A stretch of DNA of 64,000 nucleotides. It comes from Macrothele yani (lineage: Eukaryota; Arthropoda; Arachnida; Araneae; Macrothelidae). The stretch covers positions 50,415,336 to 50,479,335 of the forward strand of contig CM077006.1 of the NCBI GenBank assembly GCA_039090855.1. The letters run 5' to 3'. This document shows, piece after piece, positions 1-10,179 of this stretch (position 1 is its first letter; each line of letters begins with the position of its first letter). Under the pieces are notes generated by a model. The model was not told the origin of the DNA and did not search any database. It was given only the letters and a program-made list of their open reading frames with translations. Made by a program: the position numbers and the translations under genes.

Positions 1-105
1 CTGAACCTAATATCAATTGTAAAAAAGTGAATAGTAATTTGCCTTTGCGACTGCTTGGGTAATCTGTTGGGTCACCGCACGTCACTGAGCCTGGTAAGAT
101 CCAGT

Positions 106-329
106 TTTTTTTTTTTTTTTTTTTGGAGGTTTAACGACCACCGTGAGCAACTCAATGGGCTATAAGCAGTCGCCCGTCCCTAATTTAGGGTCACTGGTTC
201 CAGGGAAGCGAGAGAGCCAGTGCCGTAAGACAAACACAACATCCATGCCTCACCGGGATTCGAACCCGGACCCCTTTCGGACGAATGATCAGAGGCCAAC
301 GCCTTAGACCACTGCGCCACCGGGGCGGC
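106..329 (-). mobile_element. tRNA-derived SINE (SINE-1), full length
   Basis: This antisense copy begins with the poly-T that is its poly-A tail and ends with the tRNA-like head. The head holds a box-B-like GGTTCGAATCC and a box-A-like TGGCGCAGTGG, both read on the minus strand. It is flanked by a 12-bp duplication, TAAGATCCAGTT, at 95-106 and 330-341. The body carries the family's central CCCTAAATTAGGG block and a GTTAAACCTCC end. Confidence 0.93.
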
Positions 330-341
330 TAAGATCCAGTT

Positions 342-912
342 CAGCCTTGAAAGAACAGACTGAAAAGAACTTGCATTTTTTATTCTTTTGGGGAGGGCGG
401 ATTTCCAACATCACATGAAGTTCCCACGGACGCAATATCATTAATGTAATCATCCTCTGGCTCAGTCGGAACGTCAAATGGACTTGTCGTTCCGATTGAG
501 CCAGAGGATGATTACATTAATGAACTTGCAGTCGGTTTTGAAGAATATGCTGCCTGCGATGAAAATGTGCTAACTTCACATAAAGAAAAAAGTATAAAAT
601 TCACGCAAACCCTCCAACTCTCTGTCTCAATATTATCCACCCTGTATGCTTAGATTTTCCCGAAAAGGGGTGAGCTACTTTTTAAAATTTAGAGTGTTTC
701 AAAACTCTCACAGGTTCAAACAATCTCTGGTGTAATGGATTGTTTGTCGGAAGAGCATAAAGACGACGAGCAAGAGTAGCTCTAATTTCGAAACCTATGC
801 CTTCTTTCTACGCGGCATTAAATTGATAAAAACTTGTGAATAACCTTTTCCTTGGTCACGATTCCCAAGAAAAACACTTGCAAAGCCTTTCATTTCTTGA
901 GAAAGCTTTGCT
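342..912. other. Intergenic stretch with hairpin and possible transposase tail
   Basis: Apart from the inverted repeat at 439-522, the only signal is a short open stretch on the + strand from about 487 to 650. It is rich in Glu and Asp (PEDDYINEL, GFEEYAACDE). This resembles the acidic C-terminal tails of Tigger/jerky-type transposases, but it is too short to assign. Confidence 0.35.
439..522. repeat. 35-bp inverted repeat (hairpin)
   Basis: The arms at 439-473 and 488-522 are reverse complements with one mismatch and a 14-bp loop. The right arm lies inside the acidic open stretch, so the left arm may be an inverted duplicate of it. Confidence 0.85.
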
Positions 913-948
913 TATACACCGATGAACCATTACATTACGACCACCTAC

Positions 949-2182
949 CTAATAAGCTGAAGGATCATTTTTAGCCCGCAAAAAAGCGGCTACTCGGGGA
1001 GGCATCTCTTTTTTTTTTGATTGGAGGTTTAACGACCACCATGAGCAACTCAATGGGCTATAAGCAGTCGCCCGTCCCTAATTTAGGGTCACTGGTTCCA
1101 AGGAAGGGAGAGAGCCAGTGCCGTAAGACAAACACAACATCCATGCCTTACCGGGATTCGAACCCGGATCCCGTTCGGACGAATGATCAGAGACCATCGC
1201 TTAGACCACTGCGCCACCGGGGCGGCCGGCGAGGCATCGATTTGATGAGATGGTGATAGATATCCTGAGGTATCTGATACCATACTGTCAACAGCAGGTC
1301 CTCCAGTCCCCGTACATTTCGGGGTGATGGTGATTTAGCGCGAACCCGCTTTTCCAAGTCGAACCAGAAATGTTCAATTGGGTTCATTTCAGGTGAATTT
1401 GGAGACCAGTGCATTAACAGAAAGCCACCAGTATGTTCCTCGAACCACTGCTTGACAATTCTAGCAGTGTGGCACGGCGCATTATCCTGTTGGTATAGTG
1501 GCCATCACCAGCAGGGAACACAGTTGACATGAATCGGTGAGCTTGGTCCGCAACGACTTTCAGATACTTGACAGCTGTCGTGGATTCTGCTATTGTGATA
1601 ATGGGGCCTAAAGTGGCCCAAGAATGCATCGCCCACAGCATAACGCCGCTGCCGGTGGCCTCTTTCCGCCCAAAAGCGCATCTAAGTGCTATGGCCTCCA
1701 TTGGTAAACGGGGTACCCGTGGTCAGCCGTCAACGTGATAAACAAGGAATCTTGATTCGTCAGACGAAGCCACTTTGTTTCAATTACCCACGGTCCAATC
1801 TTGATGACCTCGGGCCCATTTCATGCGTTGTTGGCGATGCCGTGCAGTGAGCATGGAGACTCCGCTGGGTCTTCGACTACACAGGCCCATGCCCCGAAGG
1901 CTGCGATGAACGAACTGTGTACTATGACACATTGCCCTGATCACCACTGTTTTAGCTGCGGGTGATTTGTCGCATTGTGGCCCTGCGGTCGCTGTGAATA
2001 ATTCGCGACAGTCTCCGCTCCCCTATGGGATCAGTGAGCTGCGGACGGCCCACGGCTGGACGACGGTTCTTCGTTTCGCCATCTGTGAACCGCTTTTGAT
2101 ACGTACTCAACACATCGTCACGGAAACAACCCACAAGCCGCGCCGTTTCCGTGATTGTTGTTCCCAGTCGCCGTGCCATCAC
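949..2182 (-). pseudogene. Tc1-like transposase, broken
   Basis: Tc1-family DDE transposases cut and paste their own element at TA sites. The N-terminal part (about 1952-2182) shows the helix-turn-helix region with a GRPQLTD stretch. The middle part (1414-1701) has the GVMLWAM segment. The C-terminal part (about 1230-1414) has the SPEMNPIEHFW block containing the catalytic Glu, and coding resumes beyond the SINE as PRRVAAFLRAKN before a stop near 949. Parts lie in different frames, so several frameshifts plus the SINE have inactivated it. Confidence 0.85.
1009..1230 (-). mobile_element. SINE-1, full length, inside a Tc1-like element
   Basis: Poly-T followed by the complete SINE-1 body and tRNA head. 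It is flanked by GAGGCATC at 999-1006 and 1231-1238. It interrupts the transposase C-terminus, so it is younger than the Tc1 copy. Confidence 0.92.
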
Positions 2183-2380
2183 AGCTTATCCTTTATCAAA
2201 CTCCGATAAATCGGCAGCATTTCCCATTCTGACTCCAAACTTTGTACTAACAGAAAGCCCTTCCTCAGGTTGTATGTATATATACTGTTCTGTGAAATTC
2301 ACCTGCGTGACCGTTTGGTCTCCAGACGCGTTCATTTCTTTAATCTAGGGGTGGTCATAATGTAATGGCTCATCGGTATA

Positions 2381-3231
2381 TATCATAACACTTTTTCTAC
2401 ATTTTCTAGCTCTCTAATGACAGCTATTTTGTCATTTACAGAACAATGACTTCGACATTTTGTCATTCATAAAAGTCTAGGATTTCGTACTTGATAGTTA
2501 CATAAGACTGACCGTTACTCAACGACACACATGAAGCAAAAACAGCGGCATTCTTCTCAATGCAACGCTTAGTTGGAAGGAGCAATTGAACCAATTCCAG
2601 GAATCGTTCTTCTGTTTCCTCTCAGGCCCTATCCCCATTCCACGACTCCTCTACTGTACTCTGCAATTGTCATCCAGAAATCCACGCAATACATGTGCCT
2701 GAACCATATCCTTCATCTCTTTGCCTAATAGTAGGGTGTCTGTTTTCAATTCTGCTGGCCTGATAATCACAAGACAGCCCATTGGTGTGGGTGGAGGAAA
2801 TTCTTTTGCACAATTCACTGGTTCAGCATTGGATGTATACCCATCCCATTGCTCTTCTATCAACATTCTTCCTGTGGCACAGTGAGATTTCACGACGGTG
2901 TTTCAGATTTGTTCTGTATGACACCGTTTCCATTCCAGGGCAGTGAGCAGCAGGTTGTGTCTGCCTCGTTATACACGGCATTTCGTTACATTTTGTTACT
3001 TGTTAAAACTGATCATCTTTTGGAACAGTGACAGAAACCAGGAACGGATTTAACGAATATTCCTACTTACATTCGGAATTTCAGCAATTTTGTTCTTTAA
3101 AAACGATCAAATTAACTTTGAATTAACATTATACTGAACAAAAGTTCCTGTTTTGTTCGCTAAATCTGTGATCTCGATAAATACGGGCTCGTCATAAACA
3201 GGTTCTGCTATACGTACATTGTTTTTAGTAT
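2381..3231. other. No recognised gene or repeat
   Basis: I see no convincing coding signal, splice-bounded exon or family repeat here. Short open stretches exist but carry no recognisable motif. Confidence 0.5.
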
Positions 3232-3955
3232 ACACTCATCGTCAAAAAAATAGTTGCACCGAGAAGGAAGCAACCGACAGGAATGAAACTTGGTGGGTAG
3301 ACTTCACATCGTGATACATGCAAATGATTCAAGTATCACGTTCGGCCGCCCATGTGACGCTAGCAAGAAGGGGTGGTAGCGCTGTGCCTGACCGGCTATA
3401 TAAGGTCATCCCGTTGCGCGTGCTTGTCATTCTGACTCGTGCTTTTGTGTTGGTTGAATCCTTTGCAAGCAGAGTCTGCCTCCGAGAAAAGTTCGGAAGC
3501 AATTCGAGAGGGGCCACGTCGTCGAGCTCTAGGAAGCGGGATGGTCTTATCGGCGTATTGCGCGCCATACCGTTCATGCGGATATCACCATAGCATGCTG
3601 TTGACGGCAGTGGACAGAATAAAGCACGCAGCGGGTACTCGAAAGGTCTGGGCTACATGGACGAACCACGGAGAGAAAGGACCGACGGGATGCCCAACAT
3701 GAACGGTGTGACCCAGCCGTGATTGCGGATATTCAGCAAGCAGTGGTGTCCTCCGTTCATCGTCCGATTAGTGCCAGCACCATTGGTAGATGGCTGCACG
3801 ACGTATTGCATCGTCGTCAAAGACTGCAATGGTGTCGTTCCAGACTGTCATGGAGCCACTCACAGTGGCAGTGCGTGATCTTCAACGAAGAGTCCCGTTT
3901 ATGTCTTGGAGGAGACGACCAACGAATCCGTTGTATGGAGGCACTGTGGTAATCT
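3232..3955 (+). mobile_element. Tc1-like element, truncated, with transposase remnant
   Basis: It begins after TA with a typical Tc1-like end (CACTCATCGTC and an A tract). From about 3719 it encodes transposase fragments in the + direction: an HTH-distal segment (ISASTIGRWLHDVL), then RLQWCRSR and the first-catalytic-Asp region, read here as IFNEESRLCLGGDDQRI. The usual FSDESRF has become FNEESRL, so the first Asp is lost. Similarity stops near 3955 and no right end is visible. Confidence 0.72.
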
Positions 3956-4125
3956 TAATTTCAATTTACTCCCTCCTGAAAACTAAGCTATGGGCGCCCA
4001 CGCCTCCAAGAAAGAGACAGAAACGGCACCATAACGGATGAATGATTAGAATACAGCGTTTCTTACCATTCGGCCGCTATTGGCAGTTCGGCTACACGTA
4101 AAGGTATGTAGTTTGCAATGTGTTT

Positions 4126-4320
4126 TGATCGGAAGTTTAACGACCATCGTGAGCAACTCAATGGGCTCTGTGCAGTCGCCCGTCCCTAATTTAGGGCCAC
4201 TGATTCCAGGGAAGGGGGAGAGCCAGAGTCATAAGACAAACACAACATCCATGCCTCCCTGGGATTGGAACCCGGACCCATCTCGGACGAATGATCAAAA
4301 GCCATCGCTTAGACCACTGC
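4126..4320 (-). mobile_element. SINE-1, diverged, head truncated
   Basis: The body and part of the tRNA head are recognisable (GTGAGCAACTCAATGGGCT, AACCCGGACCC), with several substitutions. The last bases of the head are missing. No clear duplication was found. Confidence 0.8.
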
Positions 4321-4437
4321 TGCCAATTCTTTTTTTTTTTTGGGGGGGGGAGATTTTGATCTCATTGTAACATGAACAGCCATTTAATTTTGAAGTCAAG
4401 ATGTCCTTGTCTCAAGTAGAGTTCACAGCGGTAGTTG

Positions 4438-4904
4438 GCCGCCCCGGTGGCGCAGTGGTCTAAGGCGCTGGCCTCTGAGCATTCGTCCGTAAGGGGTCCG
4501 GGTTCGAATCCCGGTCAGGCATGGATGTTGTGTTTGTCTTACGGCACTGGCTCTCTCCCTTCCCTGGAACCTCTCTTCTTTTTTTTTTTTTTTTTCGATT
4601 GGAGGTTTAACGACCACTGTGAGCAACTCAATGGGCTATAAGCAGTCGCCCGTCCCTAATTTAGGGTCACTGGTTCCAGGGAAGGGAGAGAGCCAGTGCC
4701 GTAAGACAAACACAACATCCATGCCTCACCGGGATTCGAACCCGGACCCCTTTCGGACGAATGAGCAGAGGCCAACGCCTTAGACCACTGCGCCACCGGG
4801 GCGGCTCCCTGGAACCTGTGGCCCTAAATTAGGGACGGGCGACTGCTTATAGCCCATTGAGTTGCTCACGGTGGTCGTTGAACCTCAAAAAAAAAACAAA
4901 AAAA
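4438..4904 (+). mobile_element. SINE-1, sense, split by a second SINE-1
   Basis: This copy starts with GCCGCCCCGGTGGCGCAG and ends in an A-rich tail. It is flanked by a 13-bp duplication ACAGCGGTAGTTG at 4425-4437 and 4905-4917. The body is interrupted after CCCTGGAACC by another SINE-1 and resumes at about 4818. Confidence 0.93.
4573..4805 (-). mobile_element. SINE-1 nested inside another SINE-1
   Basis: A full-length antisense copy sits inside the sense SINE. The host SINE sequence TCCCTGGAACCT is duplicated at 4561-4572 and 4806-4817, marking the insertion. Confidence 0.93.
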
Positions 4905-4987
4905 ACAGCGGTAGTTGTTTCTGAAAATAAAGGCAGTGAAAGAAATCCACTGCAAAACGTAAATTTTACTGTGTGATCATGTCCCTT

Positions 4988-5191
4988 TTTTTTTTACTGA
5001 GATTTGACAACCACCGTGAGCAACTCAGTGCGCTATAAATCAGTCGCTCGTTCCTAATTTAGGGTCACTAGTTCCAGGGAAGGGAGAGAGCCAGTGTCGT
5101 AAGACAAACATAACATCCATGCCTCACCGGGATTTGAGCCCGGATCCTTCTCGGACGAGGGTCAGAAACCAATGCTTAGACCACCACGCCC
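4988..5191 (-). mobile_element. SINE-1, diverged
   Basis: Poly-T, then the recognisable body (CAACCACCGTGAGCAACTCA) and a decayed tRNA head (GGGATTTGAGCCCGGAT). It has more substitutions than its neighbours and no clear duplication. Confidence 0.85.
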
Positions 5192-5265
5192 GAAGACAGA
5201 TTTAAGACAGGTTTCAGCTCTGAGAAAGAAGACCGTCCAGGAAGGTCTGTTGTGGTCGTCGTTTC

Positions 5266-5485
5266 TGTTTTTTTTTTGTTGGAGGTTTAACGACCACCGT
5301 GAGCAACTCAATGGGCTATAAGCAGTCGCCCGTCCCTAATTTAGGGTCACTGGTTCCAGGGAAGGGAGAGAGCCAGTGCCGTAAGACAAACACAACATCC
5401 ATGCCTCACCGGGATTCGAACCCGGACCCCGTTCGGACGAATGATCAGAGGCCAGCGCCTTAGACCACTGCGCCACCGGGGCGGC
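5266..5485 (-). mobile_element. SINE-1, full length
   Basis: A near-consensus copy. It is flanked by GGTCGTCGTTTC (5254-5265) and GGTCGCCGTTTC (5486-5497), a 12-bp duplication with one mismatch. Confidence 0.93.
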
Positions 5486-5529
5486 GGTCGCCGTTTCACA
5501 AAGTGTGAAAAATGCTGTCCAGAGTTTTG

Positions 5530-6498
5530 GAAGTTGGTTGATTAATTTTTATGGTGCAAAGGCCATGTGTGGCCAAAGAGCGCCAAACACAAGACAATCA
5601 GACAAACAGTATTAAAAACATTGTATAATGATTAAAATATGGCTGATTCAGTAAAAGTGAAAAATGAGAATGATGGAAAAGCTAAAATCTAAATACGTTT
5701 AAAAAAGTCAATATGTTTAAAAAATGAAAATACAGCGACAGTATCGCAGTGGTCATCCAGGAGCCGTTGCAGCTTAGCAGCGTCCTCGGTCAACAAATGA
5801 GAATGAAAGAAGTGAAAACGCACATCACGAAAACAACTACCCAGATGAGTGACAGTGAGTCGGCAATTGCACGTCTCACACAGTTTTGGAAGACCGATTG
5901 ATCTCAGCAAGAAAAGATAAGCAGAGATTCTGAGATATCTTGTGAACGTCTTGGATTTATCATTAAGAGGTGTTTGGCATGAAGAAGCTCTAGGCCGAAA
6001 TGTCTGGCTACGGATCAGAAGAGTAATCGGTTGCAATGTAAGCTAATACAATGTTTTCAGCAAGATGAGAGTAGTTTCTTGTTTCTAGGCTCGAATGACA
6101 ACTGTGGATTAAATGTGGATATAGCTGTATGATTCGAAGTCCAAGGAACAATCCAAAGAATGGACACAGCGGTTCTCCTAGCTCAAAAGTTCGCGCATAG
6201 AATTTTTTTTTTTTGATTGGAGGTTTAACGACCACCGTGAGCAACTCAATGGGCTATAAGCAATCGCCCGTCCCTAATTTAGGGCTACTGCTTCCAGCGA
6301 AGGGAGAGAGCCAGTGCCGTATGACAAACACAACATCCATGCCTCACCCGGACCCCTTTCGGACAAACGATCAGTGGCCATAGCTTAGACCACTGCGTCA
6401 CCAGAGCGGCTCGCATAGAATTCTGTAGGGAACTTGATGGCGTCTGTGTCCTAGGACGACAAGTATAAAATAGTAATAATGGACCACCTGGAAATGGG
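5530..6498 (-). repeat. Probable interspersed repeat, unidentified
   Basis: The segment starts with a compact TGGTGCAAAGGCCATGTG / TGGCCAAAGAGCGCCA motif that can fold through GGCCA and TGGCC. It continues past a SINE-1 (6205-6411) to about 6498. The composition and motif look like the end of an old retroelement, but no conserved protein can be read in any frame, so the class is open. Confidence 0.35.
6205..6411 (-). mobile_element. SINE-1 with short head deletion
   Basis: An 11-bp duplication, CGCATAGAATT, flanks it at 6194-6204 and 6412-6422. The box-B region is shortened: CACCCGGACCCC replaces the usual CACCGGGATTCGAACCCGG. Confidence 0.9.
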
Positions 6499-6502
6499 TT
6501 GT

Positions 6503-6652
6503 TTGAAGGTTTAACGAACACCATCAGCAACTCGGTGGGTTGTAAGCAGCCACCCGTCCCTAATTTAGAGTCACCAGTGCCATCCCTTACCGGGATTGGA
6601 ATCCGTAACTTTTGGGACGAATGATCAGAAGCCAGCGCTTAGATCACTGCGC
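6503..6652 (-). mobile_element. SINE-1, old, internally deleted
   Basis: The body start, CCCGTCCCTAATTTAGAG and the tRNA head are recognisable. About 60 bp between the central block and the head is missing. Confidence 0.75.
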
Positions 6653-7244
6653 CGGCACTGGAAAAGGGTTTCTTCATCACATCAACATTCTATACATTCC
6701 TGTTAGACAAACTGAAATTGATTTCAACACTGAGGAAATTGTCAAAAGGGGTTCGGTTTTTGCTGAATGTTCAGTCCCCCATCCCGCATGGCTGGCATCT
6801 TGCAAGGTTTCGGGAAGTTCACTTTGAAACCTGTTTATTCACCGGATGTGGTAGCTGATTATATTTTACTCTCCAAATTGAAAAACACTTGAAGTGAACA
6901 AAGTTCCGATGCCACATCAGCTGTTGACATATACATCAGGCACAATATTCAGAGGTGCGTTTATCTTGGAGGCGAATACGAAGAATTAATCATATATTGA
7001 TTTGAATCATCCTGAATCCATTCATTCTATGAAAAGCCAAAGACTTAACAGTATCCCTTAGCATTATCCTTTAGAATTGATTAATCCAGCTAAAGCATAA
7101 GGACTCCGAATTTTCAGTTGTAATAAGGACGCCTTGTGAACAGTTTCCAATGCGAATAAAATTCTTCAAAGCTATTCATAGTCGGCGGAACCGGTTAGAG
7201 AAAAAAATGAATCTGATTTCAACAATTGATAAAACATTCAGAAA
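6653..7244. other. No recognised gene or repeat
   Basis: Nothing beyond short uninformative open stretches is visible before the TA border of the next transposon. Confidence 0.5.
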
Positions 7245-7246
7245 TA

Positions 7247-8613
7247 CACTGCTGGCCACCCAAAATGCAACACCAAGAAAGAAGCATCCTATTGGTCTGA
7301 AATTCGTAGCATGCGTCGCCCGCAAGAGGACATGCAAACGATTAGCACTGCAGGGCATATGCAAATCATGTGCGCCCGGCATGCCACCGAGAAGCACTCT
7401 AAGAAGGGTGCACAGAAGGCTGGGTGTAAGTAGTGGAAGTGTGTTGTGCTGCCGGACCTGCGCGTGGGAAGCTTCCTGATGCCTCGTCGGAAAATACGGC
7501 AGTCATTCCAGCACGTTTAGAAGTTCGACAGAGGACGAATAGTGGCTTATCGCAACAGCGGTTTATCGTACCAAGACATCGGCGCCCGTGTGGGACAACA
7601 TCCAGCCACAGTGAGGCGAGTATGGATTCGGTGGTGCAGGAGGGACGGACGGACAGACCGACTGCCGCAGCCACGGCACACCACCGAACGAAAGGACTGG
7701 CATGTTGTGCGGCGGGCATTGACGGCTCGCACCGCCACATTACGAACGTTAGCGCAGGAATTAACGTGTGTTGCGCAACAACCTGTTTCAGCACGTACCG
7801 TTCGACGTCGTCTGCTGGAGCAGGGACTTGTCGCACGGCACCCATTGCTCCGATTACCATCGGCGTTACACCACCGGCGAGTGCGGCGGCAGTGGGCCGT
7901 TGAACGCCGCACCTGGACTACAGAATGGCACGACTTTGTTTTCTCCGACGAATCCCGCTTCTGCCTGCAACACCACGATGGTCGAATCCGCGTGTGGCGG
8001 CACCGCGGCGAGAGACTGAATGACGCCTGCATTATGCATCGCCATACCGGTCCGTCGCCTGGCGTTATGGTTTGGGGCGCTATTGGATATGACAGCCGCA
8101 CCCTCTGGTACGAATCGCCGGTACACTCAACAGCCACCGCTACATCTCCGACGTTTTGGAGCCTGTAGTCCTCCCTTACCTGCAGGACCTGCCAGCGCGC
8201 CCGCATCGTGCAACAATTCTTCACGGCCCACCAGGTGTCACTGCTGCCGTGGCCCGCCTGTTCTCCCGATATGTTTCCCATCGAACACGTTTGGTCGCTG
8301 ATCGGCAACCGAGTAGACCGGCAAGCATCACCCGCGGCTACGCCTGATGAACTGCGGCAACATGTGGAAGCAGCCTGAACCGACATACCCCAAGCCCACA
8401 TCCAGAGCCTCTTTCGTTCGATGCCGTGGCGTGTAGCGGTCGTTATTGCCAGCCACGGGGGCCACACGAACTATTGATGTCTGCGTGTTCCGCAAGTCGC
8501 ACGGGCCTGTAAGCTCAATTGTTTCATCTTTGTATCTGCTGTTATGTGTCCAGTAAATCTGGCTTTGCTATCTCGTGTCCTTCTTGGCGTTGCATTTTGG
8601 GTGGCCAGTAGTG
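7247..8613 (+). mobile_element. Tc1-like transposon, complete ends, TA borders
   Basis: A TA target site flanks both ends (7245-7246 and 8614-8615). The terminal inverted repeats match over about 33 bp with two differences (CACTGCTGG/CACTACTGG, then CCACCCAAAATGCAAC, then ACCAAG/GCCAAG). The length, 1367 bp, is typical of Tc1. It is markedly GC-richer than its surroundings, which suggests arrival from a different compositional background. Confidence 0.93.
7479..8477 (+). pseudogene. Tc1-like transposase, disabled
   Basis: The frame starts at ATG 7479 and would give about 330 residues, close to the family norm. A TAG stops it at codon 14, after which the frame continues (FDRGRIVAYRNSGLSYQDI) as the helix-turn-helix region. 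The first catalytic Asp is present in FSDESRFCLQ, followed by GVMVWGAIGYDS. A frameshift near 8103 moves the reading to IAGTLNSHRYISDVLEPVV. The segment that should hold the second Asp (DNA-PH-type motif) is deleted, and the text passes from VQQ to FFTAHQV. The final SPDMFPIEHVW block keeps the catalytic Glu. A further in-frame stop lies near 8377, and the protein ends at 8477. Confidence 0.92.
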
Positions 8614-8711
8614 TAGAAACAAGTACTAACTTCCACCAGCGGCTAAAATGTGTTACCAAAATTAACAAATGATGCAACAAAAAGTTTCTCATAGCAGAAG
8701 GAAGATATCAG

Positions 8712-8935
8712 ATTTTTTTTTTTTTTGATTGGAGGTTTAACGACCACCGTGAGCAACTCAATGGGCTATAAGCAGTCGCTCGTCCCTAATTTAGGGTCAC
8801 TGGTTCCAAGGAAGGGAGAGAACCAGTGCCGTAAGACAAACACAACATCCATGCCTCACCGGGATTCGAACCCGGACCCCGTTCGGACGAATGATCAGAG
8901 GCCATCGCCTAGATCACTGCGCCACCGGGGCGGCC
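8712..8935 (-). mobile_element. SINE-1, first of a tandem pair
   Basis: A full-length copy whose flanks share ATCAGATTTT with the next SINE and with the far side of that SINE, so three copies of one target sequence bracket two SINEs. Confidence 0.92.
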
Positions 8936-8942
8936 ATCAGAT

Positions 8943-9159
8943 TTTTTTTTGATGGGAGGTTTAACGACCACCGTGAGCAACTCAATGGGCTATAAGCAGT
9001 CGCCCGTCCCTAATTTAGGGTCACTGGTTCCAGGGAAGGGAGAGAGCCAGTGCCGTAAGGCAAACACAACATCCATGCCTGACCGGGATTAGAACCCAGA
9101 CCCCTTACGTACGAATGATCAGAGGCCAGCGCCTTAGACCACTGCGCCACCGGGGCGGC
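8943..9159 (-). mobile_element. SINE-1, second of a tandem pair
   Basis: A full-length copy with one box-B change (GGGATTAGAACCC). The right-hand target repeat TATCAGATTTT is at 9160-9170. Confidence 0.92.
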
Positions 9160-9170
9160 TATCAGATTTT

Positions 9171-9413
9171 CAAATCGAACAGTTAAAAGAAACGTAGAAG
9201 GAAACAAAACTGTACTACCCCTAGCGGAAGAATTTTGCATAACGGAAGATTTGAAAATATCCGGAAAGTATGTATTCTTCATGGCAATAGCTATGTTTAG
9301 GGAAATGAACTTTTCAAATATGTCTCCTGGACGCATAGATATCGAGAAAAAGTTTTTGGCTTTTACGCCTCCATGCGGAAAAGTTGCGTATTATTTAAAG
9401 AGGATAACGTTTA
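9171..9413. repeat. Degenerate unit related to the 11.7-12.5 kb array
   Basis: TTTCAAATCGAAC, CTACCCCTAGCGGAAGA and TTTTACGCCTCCATGCGGAAA resemble the motifs repeated at 11.7-12.5 kb. They may be an isolated copy of the same unit. Confidence 0.45.
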
Positions 9414-9712
9414 CCTTTTTTTTTTTTATATTGGAGGTTTAACGACCACCGTGAGCAACTCAATGGGCTATAAGGAGCTCTTCCCTTCCCTGAAACCAGT
9501 GACCCTGATTTAGGGTCACTGGTTTCAGGGAAGGGAGAGAGCCAGTGCTCTAACACAAACACAACATCCATGCCTCACTGGGATTCGAAACCGGACCCCT
9601 TTTGGACGAATGATCAGAGGCCATTGCTTAGACCACTGCACCAGGGCGGCAAAAGTAGTCCGTCTCATAAAGCTGTAATTGTTCTGGAAACCAATGCGCC
9701 ACCGGGACGGCC
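9414..9712 (-). mobile_element. SINE-1 variant with internal hairpin and 5' extension
   Basis: After the poly-T and body start, the centre is replaced by a near-perfect inverted repeat (arms about 9482-9506 and 9512-9535). A tRNA head ends at 9650. It is followed by a 44-bp segment (9651-9694) also found next to the SINE at 35.9 kb, then by a second head-like piece, GCGCCACCGGGACGGCC (9696-9712). Confidence 0.85.
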
Positions 9713-9942
9713 TTCCCATTTTTAATTGCAGCAAATGGCATGCAGTAAGAAAAAATTCAATAGGATTTTTAAAAGCCAAGATAAGCTACAAACAGCACAC
9801 ACCACCACCTAGCGACATGACTTTGAACTACAAAAATCCCCATAAGCACAAACCTAAAAGGTTCCACAAGGTAAATGGTAGACGGTGTCACAAGAATAAA
9901 TCAGACATTAAGAAGCAGAAATATCAAGAAAAACATTAAATA
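9713..9942. other. No recognised feature
   Basis: A short AT-rich spacer between the SINE variant and the TA border of the following Tc1-like element. Confidence 0.5.
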
Positions 9943-10179
9943 TACTGGCGTGCAAAAATTAAGAACGAGACTGTTTTTTGAATGTAACGTCGTGCAGAAG
10001 TGCTCCACATAGACTCAAATCACACCATAAGATCCCAAAGATGTAAGAATATGGGACAAGTGAGCAAAACCGTCCAAACAAGGAATCTAAAGGCACTCTA
10101 TTGAAAAGGTAGCTTCGAGCACAAATGGACAGAAGACAAACGTCCATGTAACAGGCGTCCAGCATGAAAAATCCAGTCT

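Larger units (their letters stand above)
915..2378 (-). mobile_element. Tc1-like DNA transposon, interrupted by a SINE
   Basis: The element has terminal inverted repeats sharing CCGATGA(A/G)CCATTACATTA at 917-940 and, inverted, near 2355-2378, with a TA dinucleotide at each border. Transposase remnants lie on the minus strand. A SINE-1 copy at 1009-1230 sits in the C-terminal coding part. Without it the element would be about 1.24 kb, a normal Tc1 size. Confidence 0.85.

Noticed and set aside
246..329. tRNA gene call from GGTTCGAATCC and TGGCGCAGTGG boxes
   Set aside because: The boxes recur in every SINE-1 copy, always joined to the same body and tail and flanked by duplications. These are SINE heads, not tRNA genes.
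1017..1256. Repeated open frames reading MGYKQSPVPNLGSLVP and similar
   Set aside because: These arise wherever a SINE-1 copy occurs. They are translations of the SINE and show no independent coding evidence.
7547..8467. 306-codon minus-strand open frame
   Set aside because: It lies opposite the GC-rich Tc1-like transposase and shows no family motif. It is a shadow frame caused by composition.
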